Assembly: GCA_035079385.1 (NCBI GenBank)
Contig: JAVHKY010000071.1
Coordinates: 746,001 to 810,000, forward strand
DNA from: Aspidiotus rigidus
Lineage: Eukaryota > Arthropoda > Insecta > Hemiptera > Diaspididae
Direction: 5' to 3'
DNA length: 64,000 nt
The notes beneath the pieces are model-generated. The model did not search any database. It saw nothing but the letters and a program-made list of their open reading frames with translations, and was not told the origin of the DNA. Shown here piece after piece: positions 24,871-34,297 of the stretch; positions within the stretch are counted from its first letter, which is position 1, and every line of letters begins with the position of its first letter. The translations under genes were made by a program, and so were the position numbers.

Positions 24871-26965
24871 AGAGCTAAGTTACTTAACGTACACCGAGAG
24901 AAGAGAATAGTCTTGGTGACTATTAAAAAAAAAAGTGTTGACTTACTCACCACTACCTATTACTAGATTTTACAGTTAAAATAACTGGAAAAACTGATCA
25001 AATTGACAACAAAAAATAGGTGACGTGTCTTAAGTTAACACTTTTTTTTCTAGTCACCAAGACTATTCTCTTCTCTCAGTGTATAGAGGCTCCTTCGCCC
25101 CAGGTACCTTAATATACAGTATCCTAGACTTGACTCTGCAAACGAGCGGAGCGAATTCAAAAGTAACTGGTAAAGATGGACATAAATTATGGTAGACATA
25201 ATATGAACATGATCTTTATGTACCTATGTGGCTCTGCCAGAAAATTTTTTATTATTATTAATATTATTTTTGTTTGACGCAGGTATTATTTGCAACCGCG
25301 AAAGAAAAGAGTGACTTTGAGAGCTCCGGTTTCTACGGTTTCTACGCTTTCTTCCGCAGTCATGGATGAAAATTGTACAGGAACACTGCGGTTGAAGATC
25401 CAATATTTCGTCGATCATATATTGCCTTCTTCAAACTATTCCAAATTCAAAGATCTAATACTGAGTAGTTCGAGTGTTCAGGTATACGTAAGGCCTATAT
25501 CTCTCTCAATTTTTGATGAGGGTATTTTTTTTTTCACCCGCTCGGTTCCTACGAGTATAATACAAATAATTGGCCTATGTGTTTGTCGATTTTCATCAGC
25601 CGGTAACTTCCAGCGCGGTCTATTTGCTCGGCGAAATCATACCTTGCAAAGCGGACGTAGCGCACTGCCTAGTTCGAATTCTGCTTCAAAACAATCAGTT
25701 CGTTTCGACGATACGATCTCTCGCCGTGTGGGAAATTTCAAAAGTGACGTGAGTCGTTTTAACGTTAACGTGACTTTCTGCGTTGAACCAACCGCCTACC
25801 GGTATCGACGTACATATCCGTATTTTTGCTTCTCACGATACAAGTACGATATATATATATACATATATCCTGTGCATAGGGATGCCAATACCATATTTCG
25901 CGGTAACACTTTGGTTTCGAAATTGATGGACGATGCGATGCGGTTTGTCGGTCAAAGGTATCTGGATGAAACGTTACGGCTATCTATCGAACGTATCGTC
26001 ACCGAAAGAAAGCCCTGCGAAATCGATCCGACTCGTGTGAAAGATAAAGCCAGCATTCATCAGAATTTATACAACTTGAAGGTAGGGGTACCTCTCTTCC
26101 ATATTTTCCGTCTATAAACTGTTTCGCTCCTTATCTTGAGAATAATATTAAATTTTCTTCATTCGAATTGATTTTGCGCAGAAATACGTGGAGGATATAT
26201 TCAAAGCGATCACAACATCTGTCCTACAGTGTCCATCAATAATGTGTCAACTATTTCACGATCTCAAAGAAATAGCAATCGCATTCTTTCCAGGTTCGAC
26301 GAATTATGATGTTTCAAGAACTGCCACTCGTATTACTTAGCTAGTACATAATATTAAGTTATTAATCTGAAATATTGTATCGCCATTCTATTTTATATAT
26401 ACCGTATATTACAGATAACAAAGAAGGCGTTCGTTACTCTGTGATATCCGGCTTCATATTTTTGAGATTCTTCGCGCCCGCTATTCTCGGCCCAAAATTA
26501 TTTGGACTTACTTCGGAAACAATTGTGAGTGATTTTCGTTTATTATCGTCCATTTAAGGTTCGAGGTAAACCTTTTTACACGATTTAAAAGATGGACCCA
26601 GCATTGGTCGTACGAGTATAACATATGATCAGAAGATACAGTATACGAATTTTCGAACCTACTTCGTGAGGCAATGCTTAGCGTACTGCTTTGCGCGGCG
26701 ACCGATCGTAACACCTACTACAATTGAAGGTCTGATCCGCATATCCTTCATCTGTCTTTTCATACAAAGGTGGACGGACGGTCGAAGGTGCAAACGTGAA
26801 CAGAACCCTTCTCTTCGTGCGTTTTGGTCCGGTTCAGCAGTAGTGTTGAAAAGCTAAATCAAAAGTTGTAGGGTTTCTTTTGGATTTAATCGATGAGGTG
26901 GAAGGTGATGGAGGAGAAGAAATTTGACGGTGGCAGATTGAAGACTTCAAAGTGAAAGCTGAAAA

Positions 26966-26998
<33 letters not shown>

Positions 26999-28792
26999 TA
27001 TATTGCAAGAATTTACTCGTACGCCGCGCCGGAGGTTTGCGTAAATATCATAGGCAGTTAACAATCAATCGGTAGTGAGAGAAGGAATGTCAAGGAAAAA
27101 ATACAAATTAAGCGAAGAAAGAAATGCCTTTGTTTTAAAGAAGAAGGGTGGTCGGGTGTCGGTGTGGACACGTTGGCAGATTTCCTCATCAAAAACGACG
27201 AGTCTGAATTCAAATCGTAAATGTAATATGTACGTAAATAGTAGACTCGATCAAAATAGGTAGTTGACAATCTGTCGCTAAATTTCGATCGCTGATGATT
27301 TTACACAGCAACGCGTTCATCAACATGATTATTATTGCATTAAGGTACGGAGGGCAACTGAAACGGACTAATGGATTTCAATCAAGAGATAACGAACTTG
27401 AATTAAAGTTACGCGACGCGCTATTGCTTTTATGAAAAAGGAGACTCGCACAAACAAAAACTCAGCATTGTCGTTTAAATGTTGTCAATTTGAAAAGAAA
27501 AATTAATATTCTTCCGATTTGTTTTTAGAGACGATTGTGGTGCGTTCTCCTTGATAATGTAAGAATTAATTGAGTATGAGTGTAGACCCATTTCCTATGA
27601 CGACATAATTGCAAACGAACAACAGCGATTTCATTCAATTTGTACACAAAAGCAGACCTGCCTGCAGCAGCTGTCTCCCTCCAGAATGTAAATGAACTTT
27701 TTTCCTGTGTTAATTCCCATAAGGATCACACACCGTTTGTAAAAACGCGAATACAAATATTTTGAAAATAAACGATATGTCAATTGTGAGTGGTTTTACG
27801 AGTATTACATAGAATATAAACACCGCACTTTACTTTGTGTGCAAAGAACACCTATGATTAAGATATCGTTTATTTTTGAAATATTAGCGTGTTTTTGCAA
27901 ACGCTACGTCATCCTTAGAGGGAATTAACATACAAAAAGTTCGTTTACATTCTAAAGGGTAGACAACTTCAGCATGCAAGCTAATTCAATTGCGACTGAT
28001 TTGTGCGTATTTGATTCATCGACGTCACCGGGGTAATACAGTGCCAGTGTTCTGACTGCAATATAATAATTATGTTACATTGGTCAGATCGATAGAAGAT
28101 TGAGTGAGTGAATAAATAAGCAGGAAAGGGCTAGACGGAATAGGACCCCTGAAAGATCTAACTTTGCAGCCCACCTTGTAGCTTCTGGCCACTCCTTCTT
28201 TTGAGAATACCTACAGAAGTCAGACTCCTGCATTCCGTGGAAACAGCTGGTCGTTCATCAGTCCTCGATGAAATCGAAGTTTTAAAACAAGGTGAGCGTT
28301 CTCTTGCGAATGAGATTATCCTCCAGTCTAAACTTGCTGACCCATTTTACGCTGTTGACGTCTATGAGAATAATGATTCACGCACTTTGTATTCGTGACG
28401 ATAATTTTATCTCGTAAGTTGTACTGTTTGTATGTTCTCGAGACTGATGATGGTACAATGTCCGAAACGTGTCTCTTTAATATTACATATTTCTGCATTC
28501 GAATACATTTTATTCTTTTATGTCGATTTTATCTTCAATCTGCGCCCTTACTCAACTTTTTACAACTTCTCTGAGCCAAGTTGTGGATTAAAATGGGGCA
28601 AAAATTGACCAGTTTACTCAAGATTTCAAAAAAATTAAGAAATACATAGGAAATTTCTCCACTTTCAAGCTTCATAGGATTTTTCATTTTTGACATGTTC
28701 CATGTCTTTTCTCTCGCCAGACCCCGATTTTGAAACTCGCGAGTACACCCCGCGTAATAATAATAATTAATAATAAATAAATAAATAAATAA

Positions 28793-28823
<31 letters not shown>

Positions 28824-28873
28824 TTTAAATAATTATTATAATTAAATAATTAAATAAATAAAAAATTAAATAA

Positions 28874-28907
<34 letters not shown>

Positions 28908-31900
28908 AAATAATTAATATAATTAAATAATCAAATGAATAAATAAATAATTGAATAATTAAATAAATAAATAATTAAATAATTAATATAATTGATAACT
29001 AGAAAATTTTCCAAGTCCCTCTTCCTATCATATATGGCTGGATAGTCGAAATTTTTCCAAGTCCCCTAGACTTGAATTGTCTCATACCATTCCAATACAA
29101 CAGCGAGACAGGGGGCGAACGAGCGGAGCGAGTTCGCGCTACCTCATATTTCTCATAGAAGACTTGAATTTTCTCATATCATTCCAATACAACAGCGAGA
29201 TCTCTCGTTCGCCCCACCGAAAGTTGATACCTCAAAATATAGAACACCCACAATTACCTCAAAATATTTCTCATACAAGACTTATACGACGCCAAGATAG
29301 TAAAGGGGTAAACGAATAATATCTCACGAACACTTGACCTAGTAGAAGCCTAGACTGAAATATTTCATGATGACTGATAAAATATAAAAGACATGGAATA
29401 TGATTTTCATTTATTTGGCTATGCCAGAAAATTTTTTTTTTTCTTTTTTCTTTGCGGAATCGGCATTAAATTTCACTTTCAAAATTAAGTCAAATATGGA
29501 AGTTGAACGATTTTCAATCTTTGATATTTCCGGCACATTTTGATAATATCATAGAAACTTTGTATTTGACGCAAATTAAAGATAAAATTGAGGTGCAAAT
29601 TTCGTACTTTTAAACTACACATCTATACATCTAACTTTTTGCGTTTTTGAATTACAACAAATTTAGTCCAAATCCTCATTTAAATGTAAACTTCTTTTTG
29701 GCGGACCTCGTATTGGTAATATTATATGTGTTAAAAGTGTTTAAGTTATAATGAAGGGACGATTATTGTGAATCAATATTTGCTTTTAAGATAAGTAAAT
29801 GGGCTATTTGTTTGCTTAAAAGAGTTATTAACTTAAATTTCATTTATTCTGCAGGATACTCAAACCAACCGCACTCTTACGCTGATCTCAAAAACCATAC
29901 AGAGTTTAGGTAATGTGGTTTGCGCGAAAACTGTATCGTGCAAAGAAGAATACATGACGTCGATGTATCAAACATTTTTCAGTGATACTCACATTACCGC
30001 CGTGAAGCAGGTACGTGCGTGTATATATGTTACGCCCAATTCATGTAATTGCCCATTACATGAAATGGGCAGTAAAATTGACAAATTCATGAAATGGGCA
30101 ACGACTTTGCTCATTTCATGAAATGATCAACGAGATTAACCAATACGAATGAAGGAATTATTTCATTATACTCGTCAGACACACAGTTGAAATCAAAATA
30201 AGAAAAACAGAACTCGGCTATTGATGCACAGTAGTACATGAAAAGAAAAAGTACGTTAACGTGATAAAATTTCATTCGGCCAACATCTCATTTATTCTCA
30301 TAACTGAACCTGTTAAAGTATTTATTATAAATTATCTGACGGTTCATGCGTGCGGTTTCGTATTAATCTTTCATCGTTCAAGTTTCGAATTTTTTTTGTA
30401 AATTAACAATTTATTTCGTAAGCATGAGTCAGGAAGGTGTGAGGACAGTCGAAAGAGAACAAGAAGCGATGAGGATCTTGACCGAACGACTTAACGAGAT
30501 AATCGTGACATTAATATTATTTTAATACTTACGACCCTAATATTTGTACGTTGTATTCTATGTTAAATTCACGTGTTATATATTATTCGAGTACATATTA
30601 CCCGAGTAGTACTTCAAATTATTACCTTCATTCTGATTGGTTAAAGTCACCTGCCTAATTCATGAAATGGGCAATTTTAAAGGGGTTTTCTGCTTAATTC
30701 ATGAAATGAGCAAAGTCGTTGCCCATTTCATGAATTTGTCAATTTTGCTGCTTATTTCACGTAATGGGCAATTACATGAATTGGGCGTAACATATATATA
30801 TATATTATATACCCGAATTACAGTAGGTATAAATTTCGACGCGATTTGTCATCACCATTTTCATCGGCAATTGCAATATGAACTTACCGTCGGTTACGGT
30901 AGGCCTAATATTTTATTCGAAAAGAGAAAAGTTTTAAGACTTATATTTTTTCCCTCAGTTTTTGGAAATAATATCGGCATCGTCGACACTCGTTCACAGT
31001 TCATCAGAAAAACCGGTTCTTCTAAAAGAAGGGTAAGTATCGACTATCGTCGTAAAATATGAACTACGCCGTTTTCCTGCGTCAAGCCTAGATGAGATTG
31101 ACAATAAAATTCATAGGATGTATGGAAAAAACGTAAAAATGAGCGAAGCCCATCTTAATTCGTCATAATTCGAAAATTATTATGTCGAATAAATAGGCTG
31201 TTGTTCATTGTACCTTAATCATTTTTATATCATATACTTGTAATATTTTTTTGCATGCTTTCGTTCGTTCAAATTACAAAGAATCAAGTAAGTTTTGTCA
31301 AACGAGAGTGTGTAACAAAAATTTGGTTTCTACATATTATACTGTATCATAATAAGAACTATACTTGAGCGTATAAAGGCTTTCTTTACATCTATAGAGT
31401 ATTCTTACAAGATTTATGTATGTAGTAGAAATTCAGAAAACGATGACCTATTATAAGTTCGAGTATGTCGTCTAGTTTTTTATGTACTGTACCTACTTAT
31501 TTTTGAAAAATAAATTTTCTTGATTCTTTTTCCGTGATTTCCACCAGAGTGTTGTCAAAGCGGGCTCAAACCAGCAGACGTTTCCGAAGGCGAAGTTTTC
31601 GAGATAGGTTCTTCAAGTTAACGACGGAAACTTTGTCGTATTCCAAACACAAAGGTTTGTATAATTAAGGATGTAAGTACGTCGCGTCGCCTGAAAAATA
31701 TTCCATGACAATAACGAGAATCCATTCTTTTTGGATACTTCCTACCCACCGTTATTACAGCCTGCTTGGGCGTCATTTGAGCAAGGCCCCCTGATACGTA
31801 TGAGGTCGTTTTTGCCGTGTAAATATTTTTATGTATGTAGTAACGCTTGAAATATGTAAAATTTTTTGTCTGATTCTCTATTTCACTCGGTCTTCTTCTC

Positions 31901-33787
31901 ACAGGTAAAGAAACCACGTACCAAATATCGCTATCCGACGTGTTGGCCGTCGAGCGAGTCAGCTATGATTCATTCAAAAAAAACAATACGCTTCAGCTAA
32001 TACAGGCCGATAAAATACTATACGTACAGGTAAGTGATGATGATTCGTCAAAATTGAGGGTTCTCTGTCATCGAGTCGCAGACAAATCAGCCAACCGCCT
32101 AGGACTGTGCGGGCAATAATTACAACCTGAATAAATTTGATCAGAATATTGTCGACTAGATGACACTTTTAAAAGCTTGTATAGGACGGGCGTAAGAAAT
32201 TTGTTTGGGTATAATCATTACAATAAGTATTACTTTTTCTTATAGGTACTCGGATATTGATAGTTGTTCAATTTAGTAAATTGTTACGAAGGCGACTGAA
32301 TTTCGCGATTTCTGAAAGCGGCAATAAATTTTTGTGTACTCAAGAATAAAAATTGCGTGCAGGAATTATATAAATTTGAATGATCAGCGAACTAAATGAT
32401 TAAGCTTGTCATTTTTGTTTTTCATTCAAAACATATTATACTCATGAAATATTTTTCATCCAACGGGAGAAACTAACAAGCGAGCAATTTAGTTTCTTAA
32501 TACGAGTCCTTATTACGAGAATAAAATTATTTTGCGCAAAATTTGTGTGTAATTTCTGTCGCGTTAATTTTTTCAGGCGAGTAATTGCGTAGAAGAGAAA
32601 GAATGGTTAGATTTACTTACCAGAATGTGTTCGTCGAATGATAAACGATTGATGAATTATCATCCGGGAGCATTTGTCAAAAGGATCTGGACTTGGTGAG
32701 ATTCTATGATTTCTGTACCTATTCAAAATTGTCAGAAGGGTGTCTGACTAATAGCATCGTCTTCTCTGTCTTTTGTAGTTGTAAATCACGAGAAGAAAAT
32801 TGTTTAGGTTGTCGTAAAGTCACCAAACCGGGGGATATCGTTCATGCCAATAATATTGATATCGACAGAGAACTATCAAGGCTTCATACCCTAATATTCA
32901 CCCATGTGGAGCGTATTGAAAACGTACTTCGTGAGTAGTACCACCATTACAACTGTTCAAAGGAAATATGGAATCTAGTTTTTTGTTTACCAATGCTTCA
33001 TCCTTTGTTTCAGGTGCTTGTCAGTGTCAGGCAGCTTACAATAAAGATCGACACCTCCTATCGACGTCTGTTATTGAAGATGTGCAATCTGTCATGAAGA
33101 CATTAAATTCATTGCAGAATCACGTATATAATATTGAACAAGAACAGAGAAATGTTCTTCGTATTCTGTCGCGCGAAACAAAGTATGGTAGCAAGTGAGT
33201 AGAGTTGTTAATTTATCATTATTATTATTTTTTCTCTCGAAATATTCAAATTACTCGTATTATTATTGTTGTATAATTATTTGTCGCTGATATTTTCGTG
33301 TGGTAAACTAAAATTTGCCCCTGCCAATAGCTAAATTTATGATTTACTTCAAGACCAGAACTCGTCTTGATGTAAAAAAATAAAAGGGAAGCCAAACCAA
33401 CTCTCATGACGTATCAGTTGACTATTTCTTGGCTTACAACAAACGTGATTTATTTGTATTTTGAAGTGATTTTCTCAAAGGGTGAATGCAAAGAAAAGCA
33501 ATGAGACTTGTGTGTAACTTTCGCTTTGAGACGCTCATTCAGTATAATATCGTATTTCTCGATTGACCCATCCGCACTGTAGAAAAACTTACGTCTTCTA
33601 ATTTGCTTGCGACCTGAAGAATTGAGTAGATAGCTCAAAAGTTTTTTCAATCATGTGTAATAATTATTTTTCCATCTACAGGCAAGCACCCATTGGTGAT
33701 GATAATTATCTGCTGATGGCTGGACGTTTAGATTCGGTGGTTCGAAAACAAAGCGACAGTACAAAAATAAATAGTTACATTTGTTGA
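9537..33787 (+). CDS. RASA3: GAP1-family Ras GTPase-activating protein (RASA3/RasGAP1 orthologue), 18 exons
   Basis: Joining 18 exons (listed separately) gives 859 codons and a stop. The product should stimulate GTP hydrolysis by Ras at the plasma membrane. Domains by residue: C2A about 12-115; C2B about 142-250; RasGAP about 318-545, with the predicted arginine finger R386 in TIFRGNTL and the signature [12 protein letters not shown] at 499-510; PH about 594-698 with a basic KRAQ..RRFRRR strand; Btk zinc finger with H703, C714, C715 and C725 in exact Btk spacing; C-terminal tail with ETKYGSKQAPIGD, as in RASA3. Length is close to human RASA3 (about 834). The start is supported by an in-frame stop two codons upstream and a good context (A at -3, G at +4). 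All intron ends are GT..AG and all phases match. Orthology to RASA3/RasGAP1 rather than RASA2, RASA4 or RASAL1 is inferred from the ends and the Ca-poor C2B. Confidence 0.95.
10052..10166 (+). CDS. RASA3: RASA3-like exon 2 (C2A)
   Basis: Reads [19 protein letters not shown] and on to [13 protein letters not shown]. This is the first half of C2A, with D35 in calcium loop 1. Acceptor TTGCAG, donor aa|GTAAGT; the split codon joins to exon 3 as N58. Confidence 0.93.
10167..15494 (+). other. RASA3 intron 2, with dispersed repeats
   Basis: 5.3-kb intron. It holds a pyrimidine-rich tract (11618-11655), the inverted copy of the 3409-3471 repeat (about 12590-12655), a copy of the 'gaacgcagggaacctgtt' family (13326-13640), a (TA)n run near 14222, a (TG)n run at 14876-14898, and a region 14080-14240 resembling 22990-23125. 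No exon was recognised inside. Confidence 0.6.
13326..13570 (+). repeat. Dispersed 'AACAGGGAACCTGTT' family, partial copy
   Basis: 'acgacggcctccttaacaaa' and the following sequence through 'gaacgcagggaacctgtttt' match 21108-21165. The unit continues to 'ctcgagctatatatgata' and 'gagggggactt'. Confidence 0.65.
15495..15696 (+). CDS. RASA3: RASA3-like exon 3 (C2A, second half)
   Basis: Reads [20 protein letters not shown] and [20 protein letters not shown]. Loop-3 aspartates D82, D84 and D90 are present. Acceptor TTACAG, donor CAG|GTATTG, phase 0. Confidence 0.95.
16346..16471. mobile_element. Small fold-back MITE in intron 3
   Basis: 'gaaaggatagaagtatgtac' at the left pairs with 'gtacgtatttctatcctttc' at the right, around a loop of about 26 nt. 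No TSD could be fixed. Confidence 0.6.
17549..17586. repeat. (GAA)n microsatellite
   Basis: Simple GAA/AAG repeat followed by an A run in intron 3. Confidence 0.9.
19457..19684 (+). CDS. RASA3: RASA3-like exon 4 (C2B start)
   Basis: Seventy-six in-phase codons starting [12 protein letters not shown]. Holds [11 protein letters not shown] and CDPFVEVTV of C2B. Acceptor TTCCAG, donor AAG|GTAGGT. Confidence 0.95.
20591..20775 (+). CDS. RASA3: RASA3-like exon 5 (C2B end)
   Basis: Reads [19 protein letters not shown] then [20 protein letters not shown]. Loop-3 aspartates are replaced (HESSNNN). Ends inside the Trp codon of SAWYYLQP; donor tg|GTAAGC. Confidence 0.94.
21108..21542. mobile_element. 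Dispersed TIR repeat carrying five 45-bp units
   Basis: The inner inverted ends are CAGGGAACCTGTTTTATG at 21146 and CATAAAACAGGTTCCCTG ending at 21538. Between them five units starting CTCGAG(A/G)G(T/A)CGAAATTT lie at 21264, 21309, 21351, 21396 and 21441. GC-rich 'ggacggcggacggcgcacgg' lies at 21475-21494. Related pieces occur at 13326, 29000, 38200, 49495, 50185, 62255 and 63175. Confidence 0.7.
23124..23401. mobile_element. Fold-back MITE of 278 bp in intron 5
   Basis: Arms of about 70 bp: 'tatatatgtgatgcgatctg' at the left and its complement at the right, then 'ccataggataagtcgc' and 'cgggacc' also pair. Flanked by AT runs, so TA target sites are possible. Confidence 0.75.
24828..24868. 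repeat. (CT)n microsatellite
   Basis: Pure CT run of about 20 units in intron 5. Confidence 0.9.
24892..25081. mobile_element. MITE of 190 bp with TA flanks
   Basis: Inverted arms of about 50 bp: CACCGAGAGAAGAGAATAGT pairs with ACTATTCTCTTCTCTCAGTG, then 'cttggtgacta' and 'aaaagtgttgactta' blocks. TA lies outside each end, as in Tc1/mariner-type insertions. Confidence 0.75.
25283..25481 (+). CDS. RASA3: RASA3-like exon 6 (C2B to GAP linker)
   Basis: Completes W263, then [10 protein letters not shown], a Ser/Thr-rich linker and [17 protein letters not shown]. Acceptor ACGCAG, donor CAG|GTATAC, phase 0. Confidence 0.94.
25600..25748 (+). CDS. RASA3: RASA3-like exon 7 (RasGAP start)
   Basis: Reads [20 protein letters not shown] through [11 protein letters not shown]. 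This matches the start of the RasGAP helical domain. Flanked by short introns of 118 and 131 nt; donor ac|GTGAGT. Confidence 0.93.
25880..26081 (+). CDS. RASA3: RASA3-like exon 8 (arginine finger)
   Basis: Reads [20 protein letters not shown]386 is the predicted catalytic arginine finger by alignment to the FRGN/FRAT motif of RasGAPs. Also holds [15 protein letters not shown]. Donor AAG|GTAGGG. Confidence 0.95.
26182..26293 (+). CDS. RASA3: RASA3-like exon 9 (RasGAP)
   Basis: Reads [20 protein letters not shown] then [17 protein letters not shown], matching the YVDRVFxAIT..CPxxMC region of GAP1 proteins. Acceptor GCGCAG; donor cca g|GTTCGA. Confidence 0.94.
26415..26524 (+). CDS. RASA3: RASA3-like exon 10 (RasGAP signature)
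   Basis: Reads [20 protein letters not shown] and [17 protein letters not shown]. This is the family signature FLRxxxPAxxxP. Acceptor TTACAG, donor ATT|GTGAGT. Confidence 0.96.
27663..27977. mobile_element. Fold-back MITE of about 315 bp in intron 10
   Basis: The arms are about 100 bp and imperfect. 'agaatgtaaatgaacttttt' at the left pairs with 'aaaaagttcgtttacattct' at the right; then 'gttaattcc', 'aaggat' and 'aataaacgatat' blocks pair. No ORF. Confidence 0.65.
28050..28398 (+). pseudogene. Penelope-like element fragment, GIY-YIG endonuclease end (copy 1)
   Basis: In one frame [12 protein letters not shown], a stop, and [15 protein letters not shown] match the YIG and the A-H-L..S-G-H motifs of Penelope GIY-YIG domains. 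In a second frame [20 protein letters not shown], then IEVLKQG, matches the domain's C-terminus. The reading frame stops at 28396-28398. A frameshift and a nonsense codon make it dead. The reverse transcriptase part is absent. It sits in RASA3 intron 10 in sense orientation. Confidence 0.75.
28440..28477 (+). ncRNA. Hammerhead-ribozyme-like motif downstream of Penelope copy 1
   Basis: Core CUGAUGA at 28444-28450, a hairpin at 28452-28463 (GG/CC then AC/GU around a loop), then GAAA at 28464-28467. A 2-bp stem III (A67-U72, C68-G71 of 284xx) with a 2-nt loop follows, with C28473 as predicted cleavage base. Stem I GAGA (28440-28443) pairs with UCUU (28474-28477). Such tiny stem III loops are known for Penelope hammerheads. 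Oddity: an extra U follows A9 before stem II, so activity is uncertain. Confidence 0.5.
28756..28995. repeat. AAAT/AATAAT low-complexity tract
   Basis: About 240 bp of 'aaataaataaat' and 'aattaaat' permutations in intron 10. Confidence 0.9.
29000..29215. repeat. Dispersed repeat with duplicated unit
   Basis: Begins with 'ccaagtccctcttcctatca', the family seen at 21264-21460. Then 'agacttgaattgtctcatac' and the following 20 bases recur about 90 bp later, both followed by 'cagcgaga'. Confidence 0.55.
29855..30010 (+). CDS. RASA3: RASA3-like exon 11 (RasGAP end)
   Basis: Fifty-two in-phase codons, [20 protein letters not shown] through TAVKQ. [19 protein letters not shown] is near-invariant in GAP1 proteins. 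Donor CAG|GTACGT lies 16 nt before a transposon end. Confidence 0.95.
30027..30793. mobile_element. TIR element, ATGTTACGCC family copy 1, in RASA3 intron 11
   Basis: Ends ATGTTACGCCCAATTCATG and CATGAATTGGGCGTAACAT, with paired arms of about 100 bp. Inside the arms are nested dyads of the form CCCATTTCATGAAATGGGC. It starts 16 nt after the exon 11 donor. It shares ends with 47195-48210. No transposase. Confidence 0.8.
30959..31032 (+). CDS. RASA3: RASA3-like exon 12 (GAP to PH linker)
   Basis: Reads [20 protein letters not shown] then LLKEG, the last being the lead-in to PH strand 1. Acceptor CCTCAG, donor gg|GTAAGT. Confidence 0.92.
31548..31654 (+). CDS. RASA3: RASA3-like exon 13 (PH domain, basic strand)
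   Basis: Reads [20 protein letters not shown] and [15 protein letters not shown]. The basic cluster is where RASA3 binds inositol phosphates and PIP2. Acceptor CACCAG, donor aaag|GTTTGT. Confidence 0.93.
31905..32029 (+). CDS. RASA3: RASA3-like exon 14 (PH domain)
   Basis: Reads [19 protein letters not shown] then [15 protein letters not shown], matching the middle PH strands. Acceptor TCACAG, donor CAG|GTAAGT. Confidence 0.94.
32577..32695 (+). CDS. RASA3: RASA3-like exon 15 (PH end, Btk histidine)
   Basis: Reads [17 protein letters not shown], the PH C-terminal helix, then [14 protein letters not shown], with H703 and the split C714 of the Btk finger. Donor tg|GTGAGA. Confidence 0.95.
32779..32930 (+). 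CDS. RASA3: RASA3-like exon 16 (Btk cysteines)
   Basis: Reads [20 protein letters not shown] then [20 protein letters not shown]714, C715 and C725 complete the zinc site. Acceptor TTGTAG, donor c|GTGAGT. Confidence 0.95.
33014..33194 (+). CDS. RASA3: RASA3-like exon 17 (helical tail)
   Basis: Reads [20 protein letters not shown] then a helical stretch with [20 protein letters not shown]. Acceptor TTTCAG, donor aa|GTGAGT. Confidence 0.94.
33682..33787 (+). CDS. RASA3: RASA3-like exon 18 (stop codon)
   Basis: Reads [18 protein letters not shown] and ends STKINSYIC with TGA at 33785-33787. TKYGS(Q/K)..PIGD is a RASA3-type C-terminus. Acceptor CTACAG. Confidence 0.94.
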
Positions 33788-34026
33788 CTTCTTTTACTTT
33801 GTTCTTTGGGAACAATATTTTATCCAATTCACTTCAAGCTTCTTTATGAACTTTTGTGTGTTATTGTTGGATCATTCAGTTCAGGGATACGCGATTTCAT
33901 GCTTGGATTCATTTTCACCATGGAAGCTTCAACATTCTTATAATTCCAAAATGTATTGTAAAGGAAATTTGTCCTAGACAGCACGTCGTAACGATAATTC
34001 GAATAATTCACCACTGATGAGTTTCT

Positions 34027-34032
34027 AATAAA
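34027..34032 (+). promoter_or_regulatory. Candidate poly(A) signal AATAAA for the RASA3-like gene
   Basis: This is the AATAAA hexamer about 240 nt after the TGA; no other strong candidate was noted between the stop and this site. The cleavage site is not visible. Confidence 0.45.
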
Positions 34033-34151
34033 ATTTCAGTGATCTCTCCTTACAATTTTGGCGCAAAAACCCGTAAATTATTTTGTGACGGACGTTGATA
34101 AAGGTAAAATATCAATTTCAAAAACACGCTCTTCGACACCACGGCTCATAA

Positions 34152-34297
34152 TAATATTAGAAAATAAGATTTTTATTCTATTATCGCCGTAAAAATTAAA
34201 ATGGAAATAAATTGAACACGCTAAGCGCTCGGTTTAGAAACCATTAACGAAGAAGTTAACGGTGATAGTAGAATAAAAATCTTATTTTCTAGTATTA
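34152..34297. mobile_element. Fold-back MITE of 146 bp
   Basis: Arms of about 40 bp at 34152-34191 and 34258-34297 pair with few mismatches; the loop is about 65 nt. No TSD fixed. Confidence 0.6.

Larger units (their letters stand above)
24080..25130. repeat. Degenerate 'ACAGTATACTAGA' repeat array
   Basis: The motif 'acagtatactaga(c/t)' and variants recur near 24087, 24294, 24541, 24652, 24725, 24788 and 25116. Most copies follow 'gctaagt(a)gcgcaacg' or 'gctcaacgta'. Spacing is irregular (about 70-300 bp), so this is an old decayed tandem array, cut by a MITE and a (CT)n tract. Confidence 0.5.
20776..25282 (+). other. RASA3 intron 5, repeat-rich
   Basis: 4.5-kb intron. It holds the 21108-21542 repeat, a (TATC)n run near 21641, two MITEs (23124-23401 and 24892-25081), a (CT)n run at 24828-24868, a C/A run near 24218, and a degenerate 'acagtatactaga' array (24080-25130). 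21700-22560 is purine-rich with no recognised content. Confidence 0.6.
26525..29854 (+). other. RASA3 intron 10, with MITE, Penelope fragment and AT satellite
   Basis: Holds a fold-back MITE (27663-27977), a Penelope-like fragment with a hammerhead-like motif (28050-28480), an (AAATAAAT)-type low-complexity stretch (28756-28990), and a dispersed repeat (29000-29215) with a duplicated 'agacttgaattgtctcatac' unit. 26525-27660 shows nothing else. Confidence 0.6.
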
